From Sipunculus nudus (taxonomy: Eukaryota > Annelida > Sipuncula > Golfingiida > Sipunculidae): a stretch of DNA of 64,000 nt. The DNA is taken from NCBI GenBank assembly GCA_026874595.1, contig CM049306.1:75145642-75209641 (forward strand). The letters are read 5' to 3'. Position numbers and translations under genes: made by a program. The notes beneath the pieces are model-generated. The model worked only from the letters and a program-made list of their open reading frames with translations, was not told the DNA's origin and ran no database searches. The number at the start of each line of letters is the position of its first letter. Position 1 is the first letter of the stretch. Positions 48,101 through 61,642 of the stretch are shown here, one piece after another.

Positions 48101-51100
48101 TACCTACTGCATAAAATAATAGACCCTAAATCAGATAATAAATTATGGCAAATGAAAAAATTCCACAGGAATAAAATATATTGTGCATTATACTAAGTAT
48201 ATTGTATATGATGTGCAAGGAAGATAGCGATAATATGAAAAAAAGAATCTGAGTCACTTGATAAAGAGATAAAATGTTGATACAATCATGCTTAGGCAAG
48301 GGATAGTGATATTAGTGATATGCATGTACACGGGTGGTATGCCTTTGAACAGCTGGAAAAGTAGATCAGAAAATGTTGTCTGAACCAACCGTGATGGTGT
48401 GAGGATAATGAATAAAACGGATATGTGAGACCATACTGTTCACACATCTGTGTGTTAGTCAATACCGTTACAGCAATTCCTCTGTCATTCCCGTATTGTC
48501 AGACTGTTTATCCACAATCCAAGTGAATAAATACTTCAGGTCTCAGGTAGCCAGGATCCAGCCAGAGTTTGAATGTTTTGCTATCTCTTTTCATCCATTG
48601 GTCTTCTATACATTCTGGTCTGTATAGCTGTATTGTGTCTGTTTGTGTGCTAATACAATACATTCACAAATGACTTTGAAGTTCCATGTATCACATGGCT
48701 TATTCAGCAGGGAGTGATCAGTGATTTTATTATTTTCCATGAAAGCTGGATATCTTACATTATCAGACTCAAATTTACAACAGGGATTTGTATCATAATT
48801 TTCAAGCAGGCCTAACTTGGGGATCAGTGATTTGTTTTATTTAAAATTAGGTGCTTTTCAAAATAATGTTTAAAGCAGACTCATTTGAGATAAATACTAT
48901 TTGCTCATCATCAATCTGTTCAAGAACTCCCTACCATGATTAAAGGGATCCAATACTGCTAATGTTTCTAAACATTCAGGTCTGTTTCACAATTACTGGG
49001 ATCATTGATTTTATCCATTTTCAAGCTGGATGTTTCAAAATTAAAGAGATCATTAAATTTTTTTGTTTTCTAGCTGGGCCAGTTTGGAATGAGAGGGATC
49101 ATTTAGTGTCAGTATTCCCAGAAGATCTGTGCCAGGCCCATCAACATCATTGATTTCTTCATTGAGTTCTGAAGTCCTGTCAATTCTGGCTTTGTTGCAA
49201 TTTCAATATGACCACCATGCTCTTGACTTCCCTTATTATTTTAACAGCAGGGTTCACATTTGATCTGAGTAAAATCTATTTTACCCAACCCAATGGGTAA
49301 AACTTGGATTAAAATTATTTTACCGAAGTTTTACCCAGGGTTTTGCCTAATTTATTACCAAAATTTTTATCTCATGTTTATTTGCTTTTTATCAAACAGG
49401 ACCCAAACCTTGTTTCTGATTTGTCAGCAGAAGTTAGGCCCACATTTTGTGAGTATTGGTAGCAAGCCAAATGGCTCTGACCATGTCATCATTATCTAAA
49501 ATGAAGCCATTTACCATTGAATCTTTTTCAACTCAATTTGCTGTGCAGAGCACATCATTAGTTAATAGGAGTAAAACCCAGGAATCCTGGATTATACCCG
49601 GGTTTTACCCAGATGTTGAATCGGATGAGACTGCATTATCGTGATATGAGACTATAAACCCCCACCTTTACCTTAATCATGGTTAGAGAGGCTCAGACGT
49701 GGCATAATGTTGAAGGTGTATGATTATAGCGCCGGACTCTGGCTGAGCCTAAAGGTAAAACAGTGAAATCTTGACAGAACCTCCATTATAAGTAGTTATG
49801 ATTTCTGGATTATTCCTAGCTCTGTGCATTTATAAAACTTGAAATCCAGGAGTTTGTTTTCATAATAGCATATCATTCTTACCATTTGGTTGTAAACCAT
49901 CAATCTCATTCAGTTGAAAGCCCCACCATCAGACCATGGACATATCATCATTAAAAAAAAGAAACAGAAAACATCTTCAGGAATAATATAGCAGGCTTAA
50001 ATAGAATAAAATACATGATATTTATTTTCTTTAGATTATCATTAGATCACCTTCATCATCATTTACTAGTACTCAGTGCAAGCCATGCACCTAAACTTTA
50101 AAGGCAAACAGGTATGCCAACAGGTATTATCAATCAGCACACTCTGATGATATGTAATATACACCAGGGATTTTCATTACCATAATCATACCTGTAGAGC
50201 TGTAAATCCAGCCATATATGTCCTTAGCCTTACATAGACACTGAGCTGTAATCCTAATAGAAACCAGTAATGGCTTATTGGGAGGATTTAATAGGTTTTA
50301 TTGCAAGAAGCAGGTAATATTAATCCATTCTTATTTGCTCTCAGATGTCTTTGAAGCCCTGCACCATCATTAATGGTGAAACAGGATACTTACAAGACAG
50401 GTATTTGCTGATAAGGTGCAGATATATGATGATGGGCACCTGTAGTGAAGCTGATAAATTGATGCTCATATTTCATTATGTTCATCCTTGTTGGATGTTC
50501 ATACCTTGTTACAATTGTAAACCATATATATAGGTGAGCATTTTAAGGTCTGATAGGCCTTGATAGGCCTTGATAATATTTGAATTGATTTATAATGAAT
50601 CTGTAAGTTGGAACAAAGGAAGTATGATGCATTATATTTATCCAAAATAAGTAATAAATTCAAAATAATTGGACAAGTATTGTGAAAATGAACTAAATTA
50701 TCCCCATTGGCTTTGGTTTACCTTGTAGGCCTTGTTGAATATGAACCATTATATGATGGATCATTCATTTAATACAATGCGGGCATTAATACTCTTTTAG
50801 ATAGTTGGAATTCCCACAGTGCTGTGAGTCAGCATTGTTTGCTCAAATGAGATACTTGGCAGCAGCTATGCAAAGTCACCAAGGTCATCACTCAGTCAGG
50901 CACACTTTGTTATTTGGACTGTTATCTGTGATCCCAACACATTTTGAACAATGCACAGTCAAGCATTTTTAATAACCCTCCTTTTCTAAAGGGTAAGTAC
51001 AGGCAGGGTGGAGCAAATATGGCTGTAATGTAATGTAATTGAGGGTGTGAACTGACAGTTGCCAGAAGGTGAAGTTTTATATTTTCAGTGAAACTGTTTA

Positions 51101-52459
51101 TTTTCATATGGTTCAAATGGTGGTTAGTTTTGGATTCATTGCCAATGATTACTATGATATTCACATCATATCATGCACCACCAGCGTGAATGTGACTTTT
51201 AATTCCAGCATTTATAGCTGTGGCAATGATTCAGATAGAAATGTTTAGATAATTGTCATATATAAAATATTGATGTTCTTCTTAGTGACACTGTTGTCAT
51301 ATCCCTTGCCAAATACTGGATCTGTGGCCAGATACAACCATATACAGATATGGTTTCAAATTTTATTAGTAAATATATAATAAGGCAATACTTTTAGTTT
51401 AACACATTGTATGTGGTACAGATGTTTTCCCTGTAGGGACCAGAGGCAATTATACTGCTTGGGAGCCATATGTTGGTCAGAACTCATCTATCAGAAAAAG
51501 TTTGTTTCGACAGTCGCAGAGATAATACACCACTCTGTAACCCTGAACCTTTCAGTGATATGAACATGATGGATGAAAGAACAGTCACATTATGATGGGG
51601 TTACTAATAATTGGGCACACCGGATGATTTTCTAGCCCAGGATAATTATCTCTGCTGATTAACTCTGGTATGTGTATTCAGTTGGGTTCTCATTATTTAA
51701 CCTTTAATCTTCATATACACAGTTTACACATATATTACACCACATACATATACTCTATGTTACAGTTGCCTCAACATGCTTTATCCTACCATCAGACACA
51801 AGAATTTATATTTCTTTCAAATATAGAGAGTTTTCCATAAAGGTTGACCTTAAATGGACAAAAAATACATTCCAGTAAATATTGTAATGCATAGAATATG
51901 TTTATGTAACAGAGACACATAAAATTAGCAAGTAAGTCCACAACCTACACATAATAATATAAATGATATGCCAAGTTAGTTACATATACAGGTTTTGTGA
52001 GTTTATTATTAAAATTCTAAATTAAGATACCATTGTTATTTCATGTGCAATGGAAAATATATATACCATGAAGTAACATCAAATCACTATTTCAATCTTG
52101 CCTAGGCAGATTTTAAATTTATATTTGACAAATTAAACAACTCGGCTGCTCGGTTACAGATTTTAATTTCACAAAAGTGAGACTGCAGCTGCTGCAAGTG
52201 CAATCTTGTTAAGGCAAATTTAAAATGTGTCTGGGGGAGATCACAGTCACAATCTCACCTAGTATGAATCACAATTGCAATCTTGTCTGAGTGAATTTCA
52301 GTCTTCCTGGATATCATTCTCGGCTGTAACATATATATTAGTTTAGTTAATTTGTTTAACAGCATTTACCAAATTAATTAAATCCAACAATGATACATTA
52401 TGGACAAAGGTCAAGGACTGTTGCCTCTTAAATAAATAAATGCAACAGAGGATGAATGA

Positions 52460-52490
52460 ATAAATGAATTAATGAATGAATGAATATTGG
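52460..52490. repeat. GAAT-type microsatellite
   Basis: Imperfect (GAAT)n and AATAAATG-like repeats; low complexity only. Confidence 0.85.
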
Positions 52491-54082
52491 TCTCATGAAT
52501 ATTCAAATTATTTGGGTCAGGACCATTTGAAAAGGGTAGAGAAGGAATTGGAAAATGGTAGGATAGAAATTAAAAAATGGTTAGTAAAATTTGAAAAATG
52601 GTAGGGTAGGAATAGCCGTGCAAAAAACGACTCAGTTAGGGCCCCCTACTGAGTCGTGACACAGAGCCAAATTTAGAACCACCCTGCAAGTCCACACCAC
52701 ACTTTATAACCGTATCTCCGCATACAGTCAGCAGGCAGACCGCAGCCAGACCACAGCCAGAAATCTCCAATACATGCAGAACAATATAAGAATATATTGG
52801 GTTATAACAGAATATTTCACAAACATGGTAGTTTTCGTTTGAGAGATGAGAAACTTATTAAAAGGTCTTGTGAGTTTATTTGAAGTGACACAATACTTGT
52901 AAGCAATGAGGCTTGTGTAAAAAATGACGAAAATATTTGCATCCTCATGGGGCCTTATAATGCGATCCTCAGAGTTAGAGATGTCCAGGCACTCTGGCAA
53001 GCCAGTCAATTGGCCATAAAGTCAGAGGGCCGATCTGGCGCTAGGGTAGGAATGGCAGACAGCAGTGCTGAGGTGAGATGATGTCATATGTATGATATCA
53101 GGTAGACAGATTTATTTTTATGACAACAGTTGCATCTGCTGTTGATATGGAAAGTTGTTATTATTGCCTTCACAATTTCTGATGAAGAATTCATCTATGA
53201 ACATATTCTACATTAGTGTCACAAAGTGAGAAGAATCACCAGTGGCTCCACCTTGCGGGCACTGCTTGATCTCACATCCCCCTTTTACTTTTTCTCAGCT
53301 TGTTGTATAATTTCTTCAACATAGAAGGTCAAGGCTTTTGATGTTTATTATTCCTACTTAAGATGATATTTCTATGAAATATGGCTGAGCTGGTGAGAGG
53401 AAGTTTGTTTGTGCTGCATTACATGAGCTGCTGATGTTAAGTACTGGGATATTACCAGGCATCAGGAACACAAAAACACAACACCTGTGAAGCACATGCA
53501 GAATACATTAACAATTCTACACTGAGCATCACAAATACACCTCGTCCTGAACAAACTGACAAACACCTCTGCACCCTTCCTCTAGAGTTCATTTCTACTC
53601 ATTTTGGGAAATCGCTGGGACTACTTTTCTCAACTGACAAACTTCAAAATCAAAATTTGTTACATTTAGGGAAACATGTTCTGTTTACATTTCACTTATT
53701 CCATGAAACCCTTACCACAAAATACCCATGTTCTTGTAACTTACCATGAAACAACACATATCCAACATATTTGAATGGATTACATTTTCACTGCATTTAT
53801 ATACCTGTGCTGCTGGTGTATTTAGAAACCCTGTGCACTGTGGGCATTGGATTTCTATACCCACAATGCCTTACCAGCAGAGTTGTATTCTTTTGACTCT
53901 GACTCCTCAGACACTATTTTCCTGTCTTTTATGTTATCATGTTAACCAGGACCCGTCAAATTCACTCATGCAGAATACTTGCCATTGATCCATCTTAATT
54001 ATTTTATCTTTTGAGAAGTGTTTTCAGTTTCACTTGTGAATTGCAAGTCCACAACGCAGTTTCTCTAATCTCATTATTAATT

Positions 54083-54237
54083 ATGTAAATGGTTGACACC
54101 ATTTGAAAAAGACTAGCTGTGTGTAGGTTCTTGTACACAAGCTTTCGGGTGCTCGGAAGGGGGCCGAGCACCCGAAAGCTTGTGTACAAGAACCTACACA
54201 CAGCTAGTCTTTTTCAAAAGGTGTCAACCATTTACAT
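54083..54237. repeat. Near-perfect inverted repeat, 74-bp arms, 7-nt spacer
   Basis: Left arm 54083-54156 and right arm 54164-54237 are exact reverse complements except for one base (A in CACCATTTG against T in the mirrored CACCTTTTG). The spacer is AAGGGGG. Arm ends nearest the spacer are GGTGCTCGG and CCGAGCACC. In RNA it would form an almost unbroken 74-bp duplex. It lies in intron 2, about 650 bp before exon 3. It could be a recent template-switch palindrome, a foldback MITE or a hairpin RNA source. Confidence 0.97.
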
Positions 54238-54887
54238 TACTTTTGTAAGTAACAGACTAGCACGGCATTTCAAAACTTTACATCATTATTAATTATCCTA
54301 ATTATACCTAAAATACAATTGGATCTTTCTTGAAGTTTAACTGTTATATATGGGAAGGGTGGTACTTGCCAAAATAGATTGTTCCCAGAACAGTGCAGGG
54401 AAACCCAGGCTTCAAGTTTTATTTATAAGCTATTATCCTATTTATGAGTGAGATAATGGATTTTTAATGAGTAATGACTACCACAGCAATGAAAAACTGA
54501 CATCAGGAGGACATTCATAATATACCAACCATTATGTTATATATTTGTGCATTTATCCACAATACACAAAATCCCTATCATAGATCACAATTTTTACCTT
54601 TTAAAAGAGGGGAAAATTGTGGAATGTTCCATGCATTTCAGTTCAACTATGAGGCTGTAGCAAGATTTTACCTTATTTTTTTAAGAGTATGCAGAAAAAG
54701 TATGTTATTATGCTATGATATATGTTGCAGAAGCTTTATTAACTTTACTTTGTATGGAAATGCACCGCTTTCAAACACCCATACACCAGTGGTGCTAGGT
54801 TTACTTCCCTACATTAAGCACCTGTTTTGTTTTACTATGCTACAGCTAACAGCTTTATATGTGTTTTGGTTTCTTGTTCAGTTTCAG

Positions 54888-54941
54888 CACCAAAGTATCA
54901 GCCCTTCCTCCACAATGTCAAGGGTCTCGCGGAGATCAGGG
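54888..54941 (+). CDS. Plus-strand gene, coding exon 3 (54 nt)
   Basis: Acceptor TTGTTCAGTTTCAG, donor AGATCAGGG|GTAAGT. In phase 0 it reads 18 codons, HQSISPSSTMSRVSRRSG, a Ser/Arg-rich, likely phosphorylatable linker (SPSS and RRS motifs). Two acceptors 6 nt apart (54881 and 54887) both keep phase and would add or drop Phe-Gln. Another frame (APKYQPFLHNVKGLAEI) is also open but would not fit phase 0 on both sides. Confidence 0.55.
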
Positions 54942-55918
54942 GTAAGTCTCACATATCCATCACTGTACCATATATAGTCTGTTCAGCCATGGGGTGCCCT
55001 TCAGTTTTTTAATTATATATTTACCAAGTCAGCTTTTCTTGAAAAAAATTACCTGCTTTTGACTGAACCAGATACTTTGGAAGTTATTTAGACAGAAATA
55101 GCCTTTGACAGATGTTGTTTGAATGGTGAGAGAATGTCTGGGTACTATAAATGTTATAAAATACAAAATCAGTTAAAAGAAGGCTTCCTGCATTTCACTT
55201 TATGAAATGTCCAGATGTCACATAATATATAATTAAAAACTATGAATTAAATACTCTGCTGGAATGTTCTCACTGTTGCTTAGTTTTAGAACTGAGTCTG
55301 TCATTATCACATGCAGTATTGGTACTTCATATTTAACCATTTACTGTTTGCAGGAGTCACTAAAGCGCACTCTTGAATGGCACCAGCATTCCTTCATATG
55401 GCTAGATTTTCTCAGGTCAAACATATTACATATTTAATTAATTGTTTCAAAGATTCCCAATAAGCCAGTATCCTTAAGCAAACATTCTCAGTAAGAACTG
55501 TTGAAATTGGTAAAGATACAACAAAAGCTGAAAAAGTTATTTGCCTGTAATATAAATCTAAATACTGTCACAATTTGCCGATAATCTAAAATAAATGTAA
55601 ACAGGAAAGGGTTAAATGTTTTCTTTCTTTTATTTGATGATGAAATGACACTTAAATGTCTGTATTAAAAATTCAATTTGACGTTATAACACTTTCTTGA
55701 TCTCTGTTTTTAATGTCACTAGATTCACAAGTGTCAGTCTCATTTACAATCTGAATACTCATTAATTTTAAAATATTCTCAGAACTATCATGCAGCTACA
55801 TTTATCACATGATAAATTTTACCTGTCAATGATGAAATTGACTTTGTAACAAAAGCCAGCAGCTAGGAAAATGTAGCATATTCTCAGATGTTAAATGAAT
55901 TGATTTAGACCAATTATG

Positions 55919-56807
55919 GCCCCACTTGAATAAGCGGGTGCCCTGTAGTAATCACCCTGTCTGTGTGTCTGTCCGTCTGTCCGTCTGTCCACAAATTCTT
56001 TCCAGATGATAACTCTAGGTTGGACGGACATATGGATGTGGAAACTTGACTTATATATGGCCCACCACTAATTTAAGAACCCTTTTGATTTTGGGATCAT
56101 AAGGTCCAAGGTTAAGGTCACAGGACCCACATCTTTAAAAAGCTTGTGGATGCCTTTTAAGCCAAACTTTTCATCCTAGACCTTCCATCTTGCACATATA
56201 GCTCACCTGCCATTAGGGAAGATCCCTATTAATTTTTGGGTCACAAGGTCCAAGGTCAAGCTCAGGAGCCAGCTGTCCACAAATTTGATTCCTGATGATA
56301 TCTCAAGTTTGAATGGACATATGAATTTCAGACTTGATTTATATATGGCCCACCACTAAAGCAAGAATCCTATTGATTTTGAAGTCATGAGATCAAAGGT
56401 CAAGGTCACGGTACCCACCTCTTTAAAAAGATTGTAGAGGCATTGTAAATGTTTCATCCTAAATCTGTCACTTCTGGATTTCTTAACAATAGTTAAAAAA
56501 CCATATTGATTTCAAAACAGTTCTCAGGTCAAGGTCACAGGACCATCCTACTGATTTATATGCTGACCAGGCTTACATTTTAATACATCAGATGCAATTA
56601 TGCCTCTATTGCTTGGATACTCCTCTCCTAAACCTTCATACACGTCTCCCACTGATTCAAACCTTCACATCTTGGTTCAGATGTTTAAATACTGTTTTGG
56701 GTCAGTTCCCTCTGTCTCTGCATGTAATGAGGTCCTCTATTAAATTTCAAGCATCACTCAGCCCATACTGGAAGTCTATGGGCTGCTAAACCTGTCAGTA
56801 TTCTAGT
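55919..56807 (+). mobile_element. Rolling-circle-like non-autonomous element, family 3
   Basis: The left end has a short hairpin, CCCACTT-GAAT-AAGCGGG (one mismatch). Next comes a GTCTGTCCGTCTGTCC tract like the GTCCGTCC tract of family 1. Two internal units start TGTCCACAAATT near 55988 and 56276 (period about 288). The right end has a perfect hairpin AGCCCATA/TATGGGCT (about 56759-56783), then TATTCTAGT at 56799-56807. The inverted arm copy near the right end is not evident, so boundaries and class are less certain than for families 1 and 2. Confidence 0.5.
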
Positions 56808-58902
56808 TGATGGTTATTATCCTTTTAATAGGAAACAGGAGCTATTAATCTTTTATTTCAACTTATTATATGTAGTAAACACTGTGAAAAGAAGTATTTA
56901 AGGAAAATAAATAAGTATTTATGAAAAACCAATAGGCACCCCTTAGTGGAGCAAACTTTATATGGTTGATGAATAATTGGTTATGTCATTCATGTAGAAT
57001 ACAGCTGTCGTGCCACTATGAGGTATTGTGAAGTCAGGTGGTATTGTTATGAACTGTTGTTTTTTACCTTCTACATGTTGCTTTGATGTATTTATGTTAT
57101 ATGAAACCCTATACATTATATGTCTGCCACGGTAGGCTATCACCGATGCTTGGCTGATGCAGTCAGTGACAGGGCTGTCACATGTTTCTGGTGCTTGCTG
57201 ACTATGTGCAATCAGGCAGGGAAATCTTAACCAGAATGCCTCAGTAATTAGTGATAGGTACAATATTGGTGTCATGTTGATATATGTAAAGAAAGTGTGC
57301 AGTTGTACTGAAGTCCTGTGATGTTTTTGTGATACATCATTTGACTATTCTGTTAATATCATAATGTTGTGTGCTTAAAACTCAGTTTGTCAGTTTCTAA
57401 TATTTTTCTGACATATTTTCAGATTTCAGATTTTTCAGGATGTGATTCAGGAGAAATGGAAGTGATGTATCCTACTCTAAATTGAGGAACTGGGTGTGGT
57501 TCAAAAAGCATTCCACTCTCAACCATTGCTGGTACTCTTGCCACCAATCTCTCTTCACAGATAGATTCTCGCCTGCATGCTATCCCAAAGCCCACATCAA
57601 ACCCTGACAGGTTCATTTCTCTTAGTTACTCCAAGCCACTCATGGCTGCTGCCATTTTATATACACACTGAATCCTGGATGTCTAAGGTCGTATGTTGAA
57701 ATCATGGGTTTACCACCAGTCCATTAAATTATGTTCTTGTCAAGTGGAAACATAGGTTTAAAAGGCAGAGTTATATCCAAAAATAAGTACAACTACCAAA
57801 TAAGCCATGTTCTCATCAAACTATCCATTATCTCTATGAGCTTGGAGTATTTCTAAAAAAATAATAACAAGTTTATTAGTGACATGAACAGATGGTGGAA
57901 TATTTGAACTTTTTAATGCAAAATGTACAGAATGGTAATTAGGAAATTCAATGCTGAATGCAGCAGGTGTTAACCTTGGCCTGCTACCCTAAATGTACAC
58001 TAAAGGGCTCAGCCCTGCGTGGTAAAGTCATAAAAATATGATTATACAGTGATTTATAATTTCTTGTGTCTTTTTAATCCTCCCATATTTATAGTAAAAT
58101 AGAATAACAGTAAAGTAGATATATACATCTATCACATTTTGTGGTTTGATAAAATAGATGTATTAAATTTGTTAAAGCACTTTTTTTCATGAGAACTTTT
58201 ATTTTTCATGAGATTAAAGAAATAGTACATGGGGACTTAATGCCTCAATGTTTGTTTGAGATATGCATGTTATTGATATTTTTATACAAAATAGCATCAG
58301 CATTAATGAATTCTCATGGTTTTTTTTTAACATCATCTTCAAAAACATTAAGCAAAAACTGTCATCAAACGTGTTCTTTCTCCATGTATTATAAATGTGT
58401 ACTTATTTATACACCACCATCAATGGAAATAGACCTTTTGCACACTAAGAAAATTTAGAAGGGTTACTCAACTCTAAACAAGTTACACAGTTGTGATGTA
58501 GGTTTTCATAGGTAATAGGTAACCTATTCCAGATTCTTGATGCCTGAAATAGAAATTTTGTATCATAAAAATTTCATTGTTTTAACCAGATAATTACTTT
58601 ATGGTCAGTATTTATATTCCATTTGGGATTATTTAACAAGGATTCTGTATTATGGTAAATCAGTATTATTGTAGATAATTGAGTTGTGGGAGGCCATTGA
58701 ATCAGGGAGTACGACTTTCAGGTGTGTACATGGAGTAGCCTTGATTCCTGCTAATACAGGCTGATCAGTGGTGCTTGTGAACTGCAGGCCTCCCTGGGGC
58801 AGCCGCTGACTTATCCACTTCAGCAGTCATCACCCCTCAGATTACAGAACTGTGTTCAGTAAACTGAAGGCTTAAATCTCTGATACCTAATCTCTGATGC
58901 AG

Positions 58903-59046
58903 CAATTTGCTGCATCACTGGCACCATCTGGTGAGCAAAGGAAGAACTACACCTGGTATGCCAACCAGCAGTTTGCAAGAGAGTATGTCACAGTATCCAA
59001 GGCCCCTGGACTGATTCTCAAGCCAGAGTTAGAAAAATTGCAATAA
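58903..59046 (+). CDS. Possible alternative terminal exon (phase 0)
   Basis: After the acceptor TCTCTGATGCAG, 47 codons run to TAA at 59044. The peptide contains QRKNYTWYANQQFAREYVTV and ends KPELEKLQ, a protein-like composition. Phase 0 would let it follow exon 3 directly. The polypyrimidine tract is weak, no AATAAA was seen close downstream, and the family is not recognised. Confidence 0.25.
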   Translation, partial: QFAASLAPSGEQRKNYTWYANQQFAREYVTVSKAPGLILKPELEKLQ

Positions 59047-61491
59047 GCACACTGAAGTTTGATCAGTCTTTCTGTTTTATATGTTGAATGTTTTTATGAC
59101 CAGGTGGAACTTTAAATGCTGTGTCCAGAGGTTAAATTTACCCACAAATCATCCTTACCTGCCTTCAGTGTAAGTTTTATAACTGATCGTAGATACTTTT
59201 CATCATACCAATTTGAGCATTAATGTTTAACTCAGTTTTTGACAGATTGTGCATTTACAGTAGTCTTTGCAACCTGAAGGAAAAATGACAATTTTAATCA
59301 AGATTTGCATCAGAAGATGATATTTGTATACTTTGACTTCAGATGTTACAAAAAAAAGAACAATTTTTATCACCTATGTGTTGTGTCTGGTGAACAGCTT
59401 GCATTATGTATAAAAAAAAATGAACTCAGGTGACCCCATTATTGACTCCCCATCCCCCCCCCCCCCCCCTTCTCTTTTTTTATCCTGATGTTGACTTGGC
59501 CCCTGGTCAAATTTATACATGCATGTCATAATCAGCCAGGGATTCTTGAATGTCCGTCTGCTGTAAATGTAAACAGACTTACGAGAAGATGAGGTTAAAC
59601 TGTAAACTTGTCATTTCTATAATGGGCTGGTGGTATGACTTGCTGAAACAGCTGTTAGGGCCTGTTATAGAGCAGGTAGCTCTGGTTGATGCTGCTGCTT
59701 GCTGGAGGGTGCAGCAGCAGCACATGAACTGGGGCATGTTGAAGCCCACTGCAACAGCCCAGTCTGCTGTTGGTTCATGACTGAAGCCAGGTAGGACTTA
59801 GCATGGCGATACAGTGTTTATAAATGATAGTCCCCTGTGATTGCATAAAACATGGTATGATGTGATGTTATTTAGTCTAACCTTTTTGTTAACATAGCAA
59901 GCTGGTAGGCCACACCCCCAGGGACCTGGTATTATCATCCCATCAGTCTGCATGCCTCTGCTGACTGTACTGGAATAATCAGCGCAATGTCATATATCTA
60001 TAATATTATAATAAAAAAGGTGTGATTTCAGCTACCGCTTGATTTAATATTTGTTACCTGCTTCAGTTTTGATGTGAAGAAAGAACAAAGATGAAAAATA
60101 AGAAATGTTAAAAAAAATCTAGCAGCAGAATTGCTAAATGATGTGTCAGAGATATATAAATACTATTGGTACTTATTTCATTTTAAAAATTAGGAAAAAT
60201 CGAGAAGTAAAAAAATAAAATTAAGGCAAAATATATAAAAAGTATGGTTCTCAGGTATGGTGCACCTCAATTTTAACCCCGCATCAAAAATTTTCATTTT
60301 GATTTTTAATAGAAACTTGCCATTTTTGAGCTCCAGCCTCTTGGCAGTTTCTTTCAAGTAAATAAAATAATACAATTTTGATAAGAAATAAGGAAAAGTT
60401 GAAGTATCCATGGTAACAGTGATGTCGATTGATGTTTACAGCTATGCCGATACTGCATCATAGTCTGTAGACTTTGTGTCTGCTGTAATCAGAAATATGC
60501 AAGGGTAAAATGGTGGTCCCTCTGCCTAATTATTTAAGTAGGCCGAAACTTCTGAACTTATCTCATGAATTTCAGAAGTGGGACCACAAAATATGGTGAA
60601 TCAGTTCCTACAAAATTCCTACCTACAAAAGTCTGATTTTAAGGGCCAGATGAGCCTCGCACACCAATTCTTTCTTCACCATATGCATTCCACACACCTA
60701 ACTTGTAGGTTGCCAGGTGCATAGGTCAGTTATACAAACCCTGCAGTATCCCCAGCAAATCAAGACTGATGAAGTTCCAGTCTGGACCAGCCGTTTTTCA
60801 GGAAATGCTGCTGATCCCCTGAACACTGTGATTAACTTCATATTCGTGAGGTTAAAATTTTCAGTGTTTTGCAAGGAATCCAATTTTGCAATCTCACCAT
60901 GCAAAAGACCTACACAGATTATTACCATTATTATATGAATTTATTATATCAGATAATATTTGCACAAATATTAACCATTGTACAGGAATACAAATAAACA
61001 TATACCAATTGACATTATTGTTCATTAAAGACAGATTATTTGAAATATCTGATATCATTTATAATGGCAGTCTTTAAACATACAAGCTCTGTTATCATTC
61101 ACAATATCAGTATTTTACCTTTCAACTCGCCTTCGACAATTGACCTCTTATTCATGAAGGTTTTATTTTCATGATAATTCCCCTTTCACAAATATAGCAA
61201 GTTTGAAACCCTTACTATCAAAAAGGTAACCACAATATTTGCCAGTGGTACTAAGGCATAAACCGACTGTGAAGGAGACATCTATAACTCTAATAATCAA
61301 GGCAAGGAAATCTGCAGATCACTTGCCATAAGCTTCATTTTTACCACATTTGTTATGTGTTCACTTTTCAGGACACACCTGTCAGTAATTAGGTGTCAGC
61401 AAACCAGAGGTAACCAGAAAATGGTTTTCAAAATATTATAAATAGGAATTGCGTCTTATGTATATATCATATTTGTTATGTATATCTGTAG

Positions 61492-61642
61492 GACTCCGCA
61501 ACGTCAGAGCCCCGGTTTGATGTTAATTACGGGAAATTTTACAACCAGAGCTATTTAAAGCTGGACACACAAGTGTACAAGAAAGGACCACCACTAGCAC
61601 CACCTGCTGGCGGTGCTGGAAGTTCACATTTCCACAGGCCTG
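61492..61642 (+). CDS. Plus-strand gene, coding exon 4 (151 nt)
   Basis: The longest proposed exon of this gene: acceptor TATATCTGTAG, donor GGCCTG|GTATGA. From phase 0 it reads 50 codons plus one base. The peptide starts DSATSEPRFDVNYGKFYNQS, continues with a Tyr/Lys segment, then KKGPPLAPPAGGAGSSHFHR. The Pro-rich PPLAPP could bind SH3 or WW domains (inference). Codon use and GC content are clearly above the AT-rich surroundings, the best compositional evidence for coding outside the retroelement. No catalytic motif or known domain is visible. Confidence 0.75.

Larger units (their letters stand above)
43336..54887 (+). other. Intron 2 of the plus-strand gene
   Basis: An 11.5-kb intron with no supported exon. 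It holds a weak tRNA-like SINE head (45150), a GAAT-type microsatellite (52460-52490) and a near-perfect inverted repeat (54083-54237). The open frames in it, including a 108-codon minus-strand frame at 45291-45617, show no domain or splice logic. Confidence 0.45.
54942..61491 (+). other. Intron 3 of the plus-strand gene
   Basis: A 6.5-kb intron. It includes a dispersed rolling-circle-like element (55919-56807), a possible alternative terminal exon (58903-59046) and a C run (59455-59469). The rest is AT-rich without supported features. Confidence 0.45.

Noticed and set aside
55354-55415. Possible exon reading ESLKRTLEWHQHSFIWLDFL after TTTGCAG
   Set aside because: The 62-nt length would break phase between exons 3 and 4, and the donor GTCAAA is weak.
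59550-59780. 76-codon plus-strand frame with Ala/Gln-rich end
   Set aside because: No splice sites, homology or start context; the CAGCAG/GCTGCTGCT hairpin explains its composition.
60709-60855. Protein-like plus-strand frame (PQQIKTDEVPVWTSRFSGNA)
   Set aside because: Its phases fit neither exon 3 nor exon 4, and the opposite strand is equally open, so it could not be placed.
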